The position numbers were made by a program, and so were the translations under genes. 64,000 nucleotides of DNA. Origin: Paenibacillus sp. XY044 (lineage in GTDB: Bacteria; Bacillota; Bacilli; Paenibacillales; Paenibacillaceae). Below the pieces are notes generated by a model that saw nothing but the letters and a program-made list of their open reading frames with translations, was not told the origin of the DNA and ran no database searches. The stretch lies in the NCBI RefSeq assembly GCF_002257645.1, contig NZ_NQMO01000006.1:62001-126000 (forward strand), written 5' to 3'. Below, piece after piece: positions 1 through 7,459 of this stretch (position 1 is its first letter; every line of letters begins with the position of its first letter).

Positions 1-78
1 TTGGATTCCGGTTTGCTCGAGATGAAGGTTCACTTCTCCTTTTCCTAAATCCTCCAGCGTCCAGGTGACGGTGTGCTG
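1..78 (-). pseudogene. 3' part of an SRPBCC/AHSA1-type gene lacking its 5' half
   Basis: Reading the minus strand from base 78 to the window edge gives 26 open codons (QHTVTWTLEDLGKGEVNLHL and on) resembling the middle/late beta-strands of AHSA1-type SRPBCC proteins, which often follow ArsR regulators. A TAG lies directly upstream in this frame (79-81) and the ArsR gene ends only 4 bases further, so the N-terminal half of the fold is missing. The ATG that overlaps the ArsR stop (ATGA) opens a different frame. A frameshift or deletion is the simplest reading; the rest lies outside the window. Confidence 0.45.
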
Positions 79-84
79 CTAAAC

Positions 85-414
85 TCATTCCTCTTCTTCC
101 CTTAATAGTTGTTTCAAGCGCAGCATATTGGTATTCCAGAACTGGGTGTAGTAAGCCACCCAATCTTGAACTTCACTGAGCGGAGATGCGTTCAGCCTGA
201 ATCGCGTTTCTCGGCCGACTTTCCGGTCAAGTACCAGTCCCGCCTCTTTAAGGATGGTCAAATGCTTGGAAACTGCCGTCCGGCCCATTTGAAAATGTGG
301 CGTAAGTTCATGCAGCGGCAGCTCCTCTGTCTCGGATAACAGACGAATCAGGTGGCGTCTGGTTGGATCTGCAATGGCGTCAAACACATCCCGGTTCTCG
401 TTGTTCTCGCTCAC
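85..414 (-). CDS. ArsR-family winged-helix transcriptional regulator
   Basis: A single winged-helix domain of about 109 residues. DPTRRHLIRLL opens the domain, the recognition helix is around GRTAVSKHLTILKEAG, and a wing with KVGRETRFRL follows, as in ArsR regulators that partner SRPBCC proteins. No cysteine metal site is seen. The frame is open to a GTG at 456, but the GTG at 414 is preferred because AGGAGAGG lies just upstream and the length then fits the family. The gene should be autoregulated, as its promoter contains an inverted CACT-N4-GGTG pair (see 454-503). The adjacent SRPBCC target is broken. Confidence 0.85.
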   Translation of the reverse strand: MSENNENRDVFDAIADPTRRHLIRLLSETEELPLHELTPHFQMGRTAVSKHLTILKEAGLVLDRKVGRETRFRLNASPLSEVQDWVAYYTQFWNTNMLRLKQLLREEEE

Positions 415-453
415 AACATCCTCTCCTAAGCTTTTCTCGATTTCCTGATAGGA

Positions 454-503
454 CACTGTTTGGTGACGATTTGATTATATGGCACCATTTAGTGTCGTGT
501 CAA
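454..503 (-). promoter_or_regulatory. Promoter and probable operator of the ArsR gene
   Basis: On the minus strand TTGACA (complement of 498-503) and TATAAT (complement of 474-479) are separated by 18 bases, a near-consensus sigma-A promoter. On the plus strand CACTGTTTGGTG (454-465) and CACCATTTAGTG (484-495) form an inverted pair flanking the -10, which suits an autorepressing ArsR dimer. Operator assignment is inferred. Confidence 0.6.
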
Positions 504-665
504 TAACGTTATTAAAATGACTTGAGTCGCCGAGATCCCACGCAAACGCGCATCCCCCGGTTCCCAATAACTTCTTGACCCCACTTTACGGTCCTTTAAC
601 AAACCGAGTGTATACTGGACGTACAACAGCATATAAACTATTTTACGAAAGGAAAGGGTGCAGCT

Positions 666-1295
666 ATGGGAATTCATACGTATTTCCAATCATTAAACGA
701 CCTCGAACGCATTATTCGTTGTCCCGGCAAGTTCAAATTTGAAGAGCACAGCGTTTCCGCTCATTCTTGGAAAGTCGTCCAGTACGCCAAAACATTAGCC
801 GATATTGAAGAAACCAACGGAGTCACGGTGGACTGGAAGAAGCTGTACGAAATTACGAGCAGTCATGATTACGGCGAGATTTTTATCGGGGATATCAAAA
901 CGCCCGTGAAGCACCACTCCCTCGAACTGCGGGCGATGCTGCAGCAAGTGGAAGAAGGCATGGTCGCCCATTTCATTGACGAGCATATCCCGGCCGAGTT
1001 TCAGCCTATATTCCGCAGACAATTGCGCGAAGGCAAGGACGATTCCGTAGAAGGAAGAATACTGGAAGTAGCCGATAAACTCGATCAGATCTACGAAGCT
1101 TTTACCGAGCTGCAGCGGGGAAACACGGAAAAAGAGTTTGTCGTCATGTATAGAGATGCCCTCATCAAAATTAAAGGAATCAAGCTTCATTGCGTCGACT
1201 ACTTTTTGCAGCATATTCTCCCCGATTTAGTAAGCGAAGGATCCAGATCCCCGATCGATATTGAAAAAATTACGAAAGAAGCATTGGCCTCATAA
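666..1295 (+). CDS. HD-domain phosphohydrolase, YfbR/5'-deoxynucleotidase-like
   Basis: A 209-residue protein with the HD-superfamily metal-site order: His residues in EEHSVSAHSW near residue 30, the HD pair in SSHDYGEIF near 70, and a late Asp in VADKLDQI near 140. This pattern and length match the YfbR-like HD proteins, some of which remove phosphate from deoxynucleoside monophosphates in the cytoplasm. The ATG is preceded by AAAGGAAAGGG. It stands alone, with no neighbour pointing to a specific substrate, so only the hydrolase class is safe. Confidence 0.75.
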   Translation: MGIHTYFQSLNDLERIIRCPGKFKFEEHSVSAHSWKVVQYAKTLADIEETNGVTVDWKKLYEITSSHDYGEIFIGDIKTPVKHHSLELRAMLQQVEEGMVAHFIDEHIPAEFQPIFRRQLREGKDDSVEGRILEVADKLDQIYEAFTELQRGNTEKEFVVMYRDALIKIKGIKLHCVDYFLQHILPDLVSEGSRSPIDIEKITKEALAS

Positions 1296-1516
1296 GTTAT
1301 GATTTGCATGATGATTTGAATTCTCCTGCTTTTCGATCTTACTGAACCTCAATTCGTCCTCTTGAGCTATCCAGCTTCAATAGATTTTTCCTCTTTTTTT
1401 TAAAAAATATTTCCCTACATATGCTTTCGAACTAAGATTCAACCATTCCGTTCTGCCACCTCACCGGCATCTCCGTTAGAACTCCACTTCTGCGGCATTT
1501 CATCAATTCCTCCTCC

Positions 1517-1534
1517 CATTTAAGTTCCATTTAA
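1517..1534 (+). promoter_or_regulatory. Two CATTTAA repeats 11 bp apart upstream of the glycosidase gene
   Basis: In the 293-base gap 1296-1588 no gene is seen. CATTTAA occurs at 1517 and again at 1528, an 11-base period on one face of the helix, as in tandem sites of OmpR/PhoB-type response regulators. A similar arrangement precedes the Van-like operon (24763) and the serine hydrolase (45650). Function is inferred. Confidence 0.3.
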
Positions 1535-1588
1535 ATAAACGGGTTTACTCTAGGGCTATCCCATACAAGCCACAAGGAGTAATCATCC

Positions 1589-2593
1589 ATGAACAATAAG
1601 AAAAAGAAGTCCAAGCGAATTCTGCTCATCAGTCTCACGCTGTCCGTTGCTACGGTCGGCGGCATCCTGTACGGACTGGCCGACCGCTATTTGATCCCGC
1701 ATGTGGAAGAGGTGGTTGCACAGCCCAGCACGGCAGCGGCCATATCGTCATCCGCTTCAGGTACGCAGTCGGCTGCTACAACGAAGACGGCTGCTACGAA
1801 CTCAGCATCTACGACATCCACGGCCTCAGCGGCAAACGCCACTTCTGACGACTGGAACTACAAGAGCGATAACGTAGATATCTCGGTCAAACAAGTGGAG
1901 ACCGGCTCGGGCGAGGATAAAATTACGTATTACGTCGCCGATGTTCAGCTGAAGAACGCATCCAATCTTCGGACGGCTTTCGCGGATCATACTTTCGGCC
2001 GTAACATTACCGAGCATACCTCGGAGATCGCCTCCGCCAACAATGCCATTTTTGCCATTAACGGGGACTATTACGGGTTTCGAAACGATGGCGTCGTCAT
2101 CCGGAACGGCACCTTGTATCGCGATGAGCCTGCGCGTGACGGGCTAGCGCTGTTCGCCGACGGGACGATGAAACCGTATAACGAGGAGGAGGTTTCCGCC
2201 GAGGATTTACTTGCCCAGGGCGTAACGAATACCTTCTCGTTCGGACCGGTTCTGGTGAAGGACGGCGCGACGGTGCAGGATTTTGATCACGTCAAAATCG
2301 ATACCAATTTTGGCAACCGGACCATTGACGAGGCCAATCCGCGCACGGGGATCGGCATCATTTCGCCGAATCACTACGTGTTTGTCGTGGTCGACGGGCG
2401 GCAGCAGAATTACAGCCGGGGCATGACGCTGAACGAGTTTGCGGAGCTGTTTGAGGACTTGGGGGCGACCGAGGCCTACAACCTCGACGGCGGCGGTTCA
2501 TCGACCATGTACTTTATGGGCAGAGTCGTCAACAGTCCCGGAGGCAAAGGCCAGGAGCGCGGCGTCAGCGACATTATTTATGTTGGGGAATAA
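1589..2593 (+). CDS. Membrane-anchored phosphodiester glycosidase family protein (NAGPA domain)
   Basis: A 334-residue protein. A basic N-terminus and one membrane segment (about residues 8-30) are followed by a low-complexity Ala/Ser/Thr stretch (about 45-85). The C-terminal 240 residues have the NAGPA/DUF2233 signatures: INGDYYGFRNDGVVIRNG, FGPVLVKDG and NLDGGGSSTMYFMG. The family cleaves GlcNAc-1-phosphate phosphodiester links and in Bacillus is tied to wall polymers. It should act outside the membrane. ATG follows AAGGAG. A glycosyltransferase starts 31 bases downstream, so the pair may work on one cell-surface polymer. Confidence 0.85.
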   Translation: MNNKKKKSKRILLISLTLSVATVGGILYGLADRYLIPHVEEVVAQPSTAAAISSSASGTQSAATTKTAATNSASTTSTASAANATSDDWNYKSDNVDISVKQVETGSGEDKITYYVADVQLKNASNLRTAFADHTFGRNITEHTSEIASANNAIFAINGDYYGFRNDGVVIRNGTLYRDEPARDGLALFADGTMKPYNEEEVSAEDLLAQGVTNTFSFGPVLVKDGATVQDFDHVKIDTNFGNRTIDEANPRTGIGIISPNHYVFVVVDGRQQNYSRGMTLNEFAELFEDLGATEAYNLDGGGSSTMYFMGRVVNSPGGKGQERGVSDIIYVGE

Positions 2594-2624
2594 AGGACCG
2601 GCGAAGATGAAGGAGGCTACCGAC

Positions 2625-3701
2625 ATGACAACCGTATTGATTCCGGCCTATGAGCCTGATCAGAGACTGCTGCAGCTGATTGCCGACCTGAAGGCGGTTT
2701 GCCGCTGCAGGATCGTCGTGGTCGATGACGGCAGCGGGGAGGCCTACGGGGAGCTGTTTCATTCGGCGCGTGAGGCCGGCTGCATCGTGCTGACTCACGG
2801 CAAGAACCTTGGCAAGGGGCGGGCCTTAAAAACCGGCTTTACCTTCCTGAAGGAGGCGGGGGAGACGGGAGGGATCGTCTGCGCGGACAGTGACGGACAG
2901 CATCTTCCGTCCGATATCGTACGGATTGCCGCGGCGGTCGATGAGCATCCCGAGCATATCGTGCTGGGCTGCCGGCATTTTACCGGCAGGGTGCCGCTGC
3001 GAAGCCGGTTCGGCAACCTAGCGACCCGCCTGGTGTACACTCTGACGACCGGGCATGCCGTCACGGACACGCAGACCGGGCTTCGCGGCTTCTCTTCGGC
3101 GATGCTGGACTGGATGTGCAGCATTCCGGGCGACCGCTTTGAGTATGAAATGAACATGCTGCTGCAGGCACGCGGGGATGGCTATCCCATCCATGAGGTG
3201 CCCATCGATACCGTCTATTTGGAAAAAAACAAGTCGTCCCATTTTCGCCCGATCGCGGATTCCGCCCGGATCTATGCCCCTATACTGAAGTTCTGTTCTT
3301 CATCCGTACTGTCGGCCGGGCTGGATTTCCTGCTGCTCTTCGCGCTCCAGATGGTTACCGGCAGCTTGCTCGTTGCCGTGGTGGGCTCGCGGTTGTGCAG
3401 CGCCATCTTCAACTATGCCATGAACCGGCGTTATGTATTCGTGAAAAGGGACGCCCCCCGGCTGATCGAATCGGCTCCGAAATACTTTGCGCTGGTCGTG
3501 CTGATTCTCGTGTTGAATTACGGCCTGATGGTATTGTTTCACGAGATCCTGGGAATCCCGCTTTTCATCGCCAAGCTGCTCACGGAAGGCTTCTTGTTCG
3601 TGTTCAGCTACTGGTGCCAGCGCAAATTCGTGTTCCATTCGCGAGCTCGTTCCGGCGGCAGGCCGCCCAAGGCGCATTTTAAGAGATATAAAAAAGTATA
3701 A
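2625..3701 (+). CDS. GT2 glycosyltransferase fused to a GtrA-like membrane domain
   Basis: About 358 residues. The N-terminal 220 are a GT-A fold like DPM1/polyprenyl-phosphate sugar synthases (IPAYEPD, VVVDDGSG, the DSDGQHLPSDI metal site, GCRHF). The C-terminal 130 form a GtrA domain with four membrane segments ending in a basic tail. Such fusions load a sugar onto a polyprenyl phosphate and help flip it for surface glycosylation. The frame is open upstream to 2439, but ATG 2625 has AAGGAGG eight bases before it and begins the TTVLIPAY strand, so it is chosen. Probably co-transcribed with the glycosidase before it. Confidence 0.88.
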   Translation: MTTVLIPAYEPDQRLLQLIADLKAVCRCRIVVVDDGSGEAYGELFHSAREAGCIVLTHGKNLGKGRALKTGFTFLKEAGETGGIVCADSDGQHLPSDIVRIAAAVDEHPEHIVLGCRHFTGRVPLRSRFGNLATRLVYTLTTGHAVTDTQTGLRGFSSAMLDWMCSIPGDRFEYEMNMLLQARGDGYPIHEVPIDTVYLEKNKSSHFRPIADSARIYAPILKFCSSSVLSAGLDFLLLFALQMVTGSLLVAVVGSRLCSAIFNYAMNRRYVFVKRDAPRLIESAPKYFALVVLILVLNYGLMVLFHEILGIPLFIAKLLTEGFLFVFSYWCQRKFVFHSRARSGGRPPKAHFKRYKKV

Positions 3702-3770
3702 GCTTTGCGGGCTTGAAGTCCTTATATCGCAAGAAAAGCTTCCGCTGAATGCAGTCTGGCTCCCTATAAA

Positions 3771-3805
3771 AAAAGAGCGATCCAATATGGACCGCTCTTT
3801 TTCGT
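3771..3805. terminator. Bidirectional terminator between convergent genes
   Basis: AAAAGAGCG-A-TCC, a five-base loop, then GGA-C-CGCTCTTTTT. A-rich and T-rich flanks allow use from both sides, ending the glycosyltransferase (+) and the MerR-like gene (-). Confidence 0.85.
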
Positions 3806-3829
3806 ATATTCATAGCTTTTCAAACAGGT

Positions 3830-4525
3830 CTAGCTTCGATTAAATTCCTCGTTTAAACGGCTCACGTAATGTTCCAGCACGTAATCCCTAACAAATTTCT
3901 CCTTAGCCTCGTTGTCCTCTTTCCTTTGAAACAAAACGTTCCTTTTCGTTCGTTCCGGCGCAGGCTTGTTAAGCCAGAGCTCCAAGGCTTCGCTCTCCAG
4001 CTGACGCTTTACCCTTCGTTCCGTCAGGTGATCCGCCGTCTTCCGGCTCTGGGTTGGAACAGATGGAGACAAGGCCGCCGCCGCTTCGGTCTGCTTCATA
4101 AGAAGCTCGGTGAGACGTTCGATTTTTTCCTGCTCACGCTGCAGCAGTTCGATCAGATGCTGATTAAATTGTTCCTGACTGTTAAATCGATCGATCACGG
4201 ATTTCTCCAGTTCTGACAAGGCTTCGGCAAGATTACCGCTCACGCGCTCATCCTTGTGGACGCTGGCGTCGTTCACGATCGTGATCGTGGATGATTGGCC
4301 GATCAGAAGGGCTTCCTCAACCTGCTCCCCGTTCAGTCCCTTGGAGTATTCGTCGCGGATCCGGGCCAGCGTGGGGATGGCGGTGGAAGATATCAGATAA
4401 CTTTTATGCTGCTTTTTCGTATGCAAGTGATGTCCGTGCCGGTCCATGTATCGTCTGATTGTTGGCTGAGGAATTTCAAGCTGTCCCGCCAAATCGGAAA
4501 CTTTCAGCCATTGCTCATCGCTCAT
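3830..4525 (-). CDS. MerR-like HTH protein with coiled coil (DUF3967-type)
   Basis: 231 residues. The N-terminus (EQWLKVSDLAGQLEIPQPTI) is a MerR-like helix-turn-helix. It is followed by a long heptad-rich region with Glu/Gln/Leu (about 90-145) and a basic C-terminus (KRNVLFQRKEDNEAKEKF) resembling DUF3967. Such proteins are frequent in Bacillus, including on plasmids and phages, and their targets are mostly unknown. ATG 4525 follows GGGAGAGTGA. It is a single gene facing the GT2 gene across a shared terminator. No ligand domain is visible, so a nucleoid or partition-like role is as possible as classical regulation. Confidence 0.6.
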   Translation of the reverse strand: MSDEQWLKVSDLAGQLEIPQPTIRRYMDRHGHHLHTKKQHKSYLISSTAIPTLARIRDEYSKGLNGEQVEEALLIGQSSTITIVNDASVHKDERVSGNLAEALSELEKSVIDRFNSQEQFNQHLIELLQREQEKIERLTELLMKQTEAAAALSPSVPTQSRKTADHLTERRVKRQLESEALELWLNKPAPERTKRNVLFQRKEDNEAKEKFVRDYVLEHYVSRLNEEFNRS

Positions 4526-4813
4526 GTGCGCTCACTCTCCCATCATCATACGCTCATAGGTGTTTATATTCTGGACGCGGGGGGCTTTTTCCTTCGAGTA
4601 TGGAACATTTATGGTTCGCTCAATCGCTCACGGATGGATTAGCTGAATTCGAGCAGTTCCAGTAATAACGGAGAGGGATTTCTGATTCTAGCCGTTACTT
4701 TATTAGCGTAAGCAGCGTTTATATTTTAGATGCCGAATAGTTCCTATCATGCGTGGTTACGTTAATTTAAACAATAAAATACATTTTTTAAACTTATTGG
4801 ATGAACGAGTAGA

Positions 4814-4819
4814 TATAAT
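4814..4819 (+). promoter_or_regulatory. TATAAT hexamer in the 335-base gap 4526-4860
   Basis: The AT-rich gap contains no convincing gene. A TATAAT sits 41 bases before the lipoprotein start; no good -35 hexamer is visible at the usual distance, so the promoter call is tentative. Confidence 0.4.
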
Positions 4820-4860
4820 GAATACATTACATATCAACTAGAGAAAGTGAGAGGATTATC

Positions 4861-5640
4861 ATTAACAAAGTCGCGTTATTTTTAACATCAATATTAATAT
4901 TAGGATCTCTTGTTGCTTGCAATAGTGAACAGACCCGTTCTTCGACAAGTACGGATAAAACAACAAGCACTCAGGTAACGACTCAGCCTGGACAGGAAAA
5001 TAAGGTGGCCAATGAGGGAACGGCACAGGATACTCAATCTTGGTCTTCGGAAAATAAGGAAGTAAAGCTAACGCCGGGTAAGGAAGAGAATTCATCATAT
5101 GCTTCGGTAACCGTTGAAGTGAATGGAATGAAGAAGGAATTTAACTGGAGTTTTCCAAAGCTTGAAGAACCCCGGGTTTTCTATGCCGACATTACAGGCG
5201 ATGGGAAGGAAGAGGCTGTGATCATCTTCAATACGGGAAGAGGCACGGGTTTGAGCATTGATGAAATACATGTGCTGAACAGTAAGGATCTCTCCGAAAT
5301 CAAAGTACAGAGCTATCAGGAGATTGTCGCCGACCAGATTGAAACAAAGGTTACCCGGAAAAATAATGAGACTTTAGCTATTAAGGTGAAATCGCAGGGA
5401 AAAGAATATCAATTTGATTATCATGTTCCCGATCTAAATTTCAAGCAAGACAAGCTCAGCTTCGGGGGTGTCATTAATTACGGGTTGGAAAATCAAAAAA
5501 TCATCTCCAGGTTAGGGGCGAGTGTCGGAGTGTCTCCCCAATACGTAGGCGATTTCAATGTCACCTATAAATTCGATCCTGCTAAAAATGAATTGATTGC
5601 CGATCAAATTACATTTGTACCTTCTGCGGACAATAAATAA
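4861..5640 (+). CDS. Secreted lipoprotein of unknown function, probable ATT start
   Basis: In frame from 4861 the protein begins INKVALFLTSILILGSLVAC, a typical lipoprotein signal with an LVAC lipobox, followed by a Ser/Thr-rich linker and about 190 residues containing ADITGDGKEEAVIIFNTGRG, a repeat-like motif common in Paenibacillus envelope proteins. No ATG, GTG or TTG occurs in this frame between the upstream stop (4819) and 5005. GAGAGG lies about six bases before ATT 4861, so ATT (or the ATC/ATT just before it) is the likely initiation codon. An ATG at 5005 would remove the signal peptide. Function is not recognised. Confidence 0.65.
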   Translation: MNKVALFLTSILILGSLVACNSEQTRSSTSTDKTTSTQVTTQPGQENKVANEGTAQDTQSWSSENKEVKLTPGKEENSSYASVTVEVNGMKKEFNWSFPKLEEPRVFYADITGDGKEEAVIIFNTGRGTGLSIDEIHVLNSKDLSEIKVQSYQEIVADQIETKVTRKNNETLAIKVKSQGKEYQFDYHVPDLNFKQDKLSFGGVINYGLENQKIISRLGASVGVSPQYVGDFNVTYKFDPAKNELIADQITFVPSADNK

Positions 5641-5676
5641 AGACAAGGCTGGCCTGGGGCCAGCCTTGTCTTTATT
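5641..5676. terminator. Strong bidirectional terminator
   Basis: A perfect 14-bp stem, AGACAAGGCTGGCC, with a three-base loop and TTTATT after it. It separates the lipoprotein gene (+) from the minus-strand hydrolase/sigma module. Confidence 0.9.
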
Positions 5677-5684
5677 TGAATTCG

Positions 5685-6167
5685 TTACAGCGTGTAATTA
5701 AAAAACGTATGGGCCCCAAGTGCAACTTTGGAGGTAATAACGACGGTGCTTCCACCCGGAAAGTCGTAGTAGAGTTTTCCGTTATCCGTGTAACTCAGTT
5801 TATTGAATAACGTTGTTACCGTGTAGAACAACTTGTCGCCAATCGGGTTGGAAAAGCTGCTCAGGTTTTGTGCGACGCCTACGCAATTTTTCCATACGGC
5901 GCTGCTTGTATCGGGAGCAAGGCATTTAGCCAGGTTATCGTCCCAAAAACAAGAGAACGCATTCTTTTGCAGGACGACGGCTTCAATCGTGGTCAGGTTT
6001 TTAAATTCTCCTGATGTAGCATTTTTTCGGTTCGCCACGACGTAGGCAACGCCGACGCGGGACTCGGAGTCGTTCTCCGTCTCACCGTAAAGTGTTCTTG
6101 CCAACAGATCGACGCTGTCACGCCCGTAAAGCTGGTCTCTCGAAGTAAGTTTGTCACCAATTGCCAT
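5685..6167 (-). CDS. SleB-type cell wall hydrolase without signal peptide
   Basis: 160 residues matching the Hydrolase_2/SleB fold: LLARTLYGETENDSESRVGV with the catalytic Glu, VAYVVANRKN, then AFSCFWDD. The family cleaves cortex or wall peptidoglycan. Unlike secreted SleB there is no N-terminal hydrophobic signal (MAIGDKLTSRDQLYGRD), so export would need a holin-like pore or cell lysis. ATG 6167 has a strong AGGAGGTC eight bases upstream. It is the last gene of the minus-strand series sigma factor, YvrJ-like, RsoA-like, hydrolase, 72 bases behind the RsoA-like gene, suggesting it is the effector of that module. Confidence 0.8.
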   Translation of the reverse strand: MAIGDKLTSRDQLYGRDSVDLLARTLYGETENDSESRVGVAYVVANRKNATSGEFKNLTTIEAVVLQKNAFSCFWDDNLAKCLAPDTSSAVWKNCVGVAQNLSSFSNPIGDKLFYTVTTLFNKLSYTDNGKLYYDFPGGSTVVITSKVALGAHTFFNYTL

Positions 6168-6239
6168 AAATATGACCTCCTATAAAGTGAAAGTGTAGTT
6201 CGCCTTAGCGGCGACTCACTATATAAAGAGGATTTGAGT

Positions 6240-6464
6240 CTATGATGTACAACCACTCTCGAAATTTAAATTCAGATCACTAATATCGAAACTTCGTATG
6301 ACCTCGATCATCTTGATGTAGAGCTCCTGCTTCAGGTCCTCTCGGTGATCGGCCGGTACTTGGTACAGTGAAGCTTTAATTTTTGGGGTGAAGGCCGCCA
6401 GAATCTGTGCTGTTGCTTCTTTGTCGTTATGTAACTGGGCCCTAACCAATAATTCAGTCATCAT
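6240..6464 (-). CDS. RsoA/YvrHa-like helix-turn-helix co-regulator
   Basis: About 74 residues (TELLVRAQLHNDKEATAQIL, KIKASLYQVPADHREDLKQE, KMIEVIRSFDI) resembling the HTH_16 proteins related to sigma region 2. In B. subtilis such a protein, RsoA, is the obligate partner of SigO. The frame opens at 6503 inside the preceding gene, but ATG 6464 has AAAGGGG upstream and gives the family length. Its place directly behind a sigma-like gene and a YvrJ-like gene supports a two-part sigma factor. The last dozen residues are unlike the family and end early. Confidence 0.6.
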   Translation of the reverse strand: MMTELLVRAQLHNDKEATAQILAAFTPKIKASLYQVPADHREDLKQELYIKMIEVIRSFDISDLNLNFESGCTS

Positions 6465-6483
6465 AAAATATAGCCCCTTTATG

Positions 6484-6630
6484 TTACTTTTTCTGTAATT
6501 CATTTTTTAAGCTAATAATCGCTTCGCTTAATTCGATTATTTTTTTCTCGAAACGAAGAAGCAGATAAGCGGTGATGGCGATAGGAAAGCCTAAATTGGC
6601 AATTACGCCAACGAAGTCGATCTCATTCAT
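6484..6630 (-). CDS. YvrJ-family small membrane protein
   Basis: A 48-residue ORF. MNEIDFVGVIANLGFPIAIT starts a single hydrophobic helix, followed by AYLLLRFEKK and a charged amphipathic tail, the standard YvrJ layout. Its ATG overlaps the stop of the sigma gene (ATGA), so the two are translationally coupled. YvrJ-like peptides are SigO-regulated in B. subtilis, and small membrane proteins beside group-5-type sigma factors are often holin-like. A pore role here is inferred only from the neighbouring signal-less hydrolase. Confidence 0.75.
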   Translation of the reverse strand: MNEIDFVGVIANLGFPIAITAYLLLRFEKKIIELSEAIISLKNELQKK

Positions 6631-7157
6631 AAAACTTCTCCTCCTTCCTCTTGCTCTTTTAGTAACTGGCTTAGCTTGGATAGAGCTTTTAAACGATGCT
6701 TGGAGATGTTCTGTTGGGATCCCCCCAGGAGCTTGGCAATTTCCCTGTCATTTAATTGATGGATGAAAGCAAGAGATAAGATCTTTTGCTGCTGCTCCGA
6801 GAGGGTTTCATAAGCTTGATAAAGTGTGGGATTCGCGATGTGATGCTTTAGGTCAGGAGATACAGGTTCCGGATCGTAAACCGTCATTAAAGTGGATTCC
6901 AGGTTTTCTTGATTGTCCAGGGTTAACGGGTATCGATTAGCCACAAGACGTCTCTTTTTGTCGTGATTAATAGAGTTGTAGTAAATAAGATTGGCCATGT
7001 ATTTAATGAACCGCCTATTAACATGTTCGTCCGCTGATATAAAGACCACCCCTTTGAAGAGACCATTATATGTAATAAAGAGATGATGAGGGATTTTTTT
7101 ACAACTACACATAAAAATGAACATATGTTCTGTTTTTGGGCCGTAAAAATAGATCAA
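6627..7157 (-). CDS. SigO/TcdR-UviA-like small sigma factor
   Basis: The frame gives up to 176 residues. The C-terminal half is a sigma region-4 domain (YQAYETLSEQQQKILSLAFI, then DREIAKLLGGSQQNISKHRL). The middle (RRFIKYMANLIYYNSINHDK) matches the end of region 2 in SigO/TcdR-like factors. The N-terminal 40 residues look weak: neither TTG 7157 nor the ATGs near 7124 and 7112 has a ribosome-binding site, and AAAGGGGTGG at about 7045 is followed by no normal start. A GAACATATGTTC box lies inside the first codons of the longest frame, so the true start is probably downstream, or the 5' end has decayed. Confidence 0.7.
   Translation of the reverse strand: MIYFYGPKTEHMFIFMCSCKKIPHHLFITYNGLFKGVVFISADEHVNRRFIKYMANLIYYNSINHDKKRRLVANRYPLTLDNQENLESTLMTVYDPEPVSPDLKHHIANPTLYQAYETLSEQQQKILSLAFIHQLNDREIAKLLGGSQQNISKHRLKALSKLSQLLKEQEEGGEVL
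7119..7130. promoter_or_regulatory. LexA/DinR-like SOS box GAACATATGTTC
   Basis: A perfect 12-bp palindrome matching the core GAAC-N4-GTTC of the Bacillus LexA box, placed at the 5' end of the sigma gene. About one such core is expected per 64 kb by chance, so position is the main support. Confidence 0.4.
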
Positions 7158-7169
7158 TTATATTGATCT
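7151..7169. promoter_or_regulatory. Inverted repeat AGATCAAT-TAT-ATTGATCT in the gap upstream of the sigma gene
   Basis: Eight-base arms with a three-base centre at the head of the sigma module; a possible operator. The AT-rich stretch 7158-7459 otherwise contains no gene, only this palindrome and the terminator at 7398. Confidence 0.35.
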
Positions 7170-7397
7170 ATGAATAGTTACGGATATGGATTTAATTGTT
7201 ATATGTTCATAATGCTAACGTACTAATACAGAACATTAATGGATGCACCTTAAGTAGGGATATGAAAACATGAGATCGAATCCCATCCATCTTATGCTTT
7301 CTACTTCGGTGTTACGTGAATTTTATGATAACATGATACGTAACAATACGCAATATTATTGGCGTCATCCCCGTTCTCCGTTCCTATCTGACACTGC

Positions 7398-7436
7398 ATA
7401 CAAAAAGCAGACGCCGGTTTTTACCGGTGTCTGCTA
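7398..7436 (-). terminator. Terminator of the TetR-controlled membrane operon
   Basis: Read on the minus strand: AGCAGACACCGG, loop TAAAA, CCGGCGTCTGCT, then TTTTTGT, directly after the gene ending at 7460. One mismatch lies in a 12-bp stem. Confidence 0.85.
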
Positions 7437-7459
7437 GTCCGACGTAAGAATCGGTCGTA

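Noticed and set aside
575..616. TTGACC...TATACT as promoter of the HD-domain gene
   Set aside because: Spacing is 30 bases; no better -35 was found.
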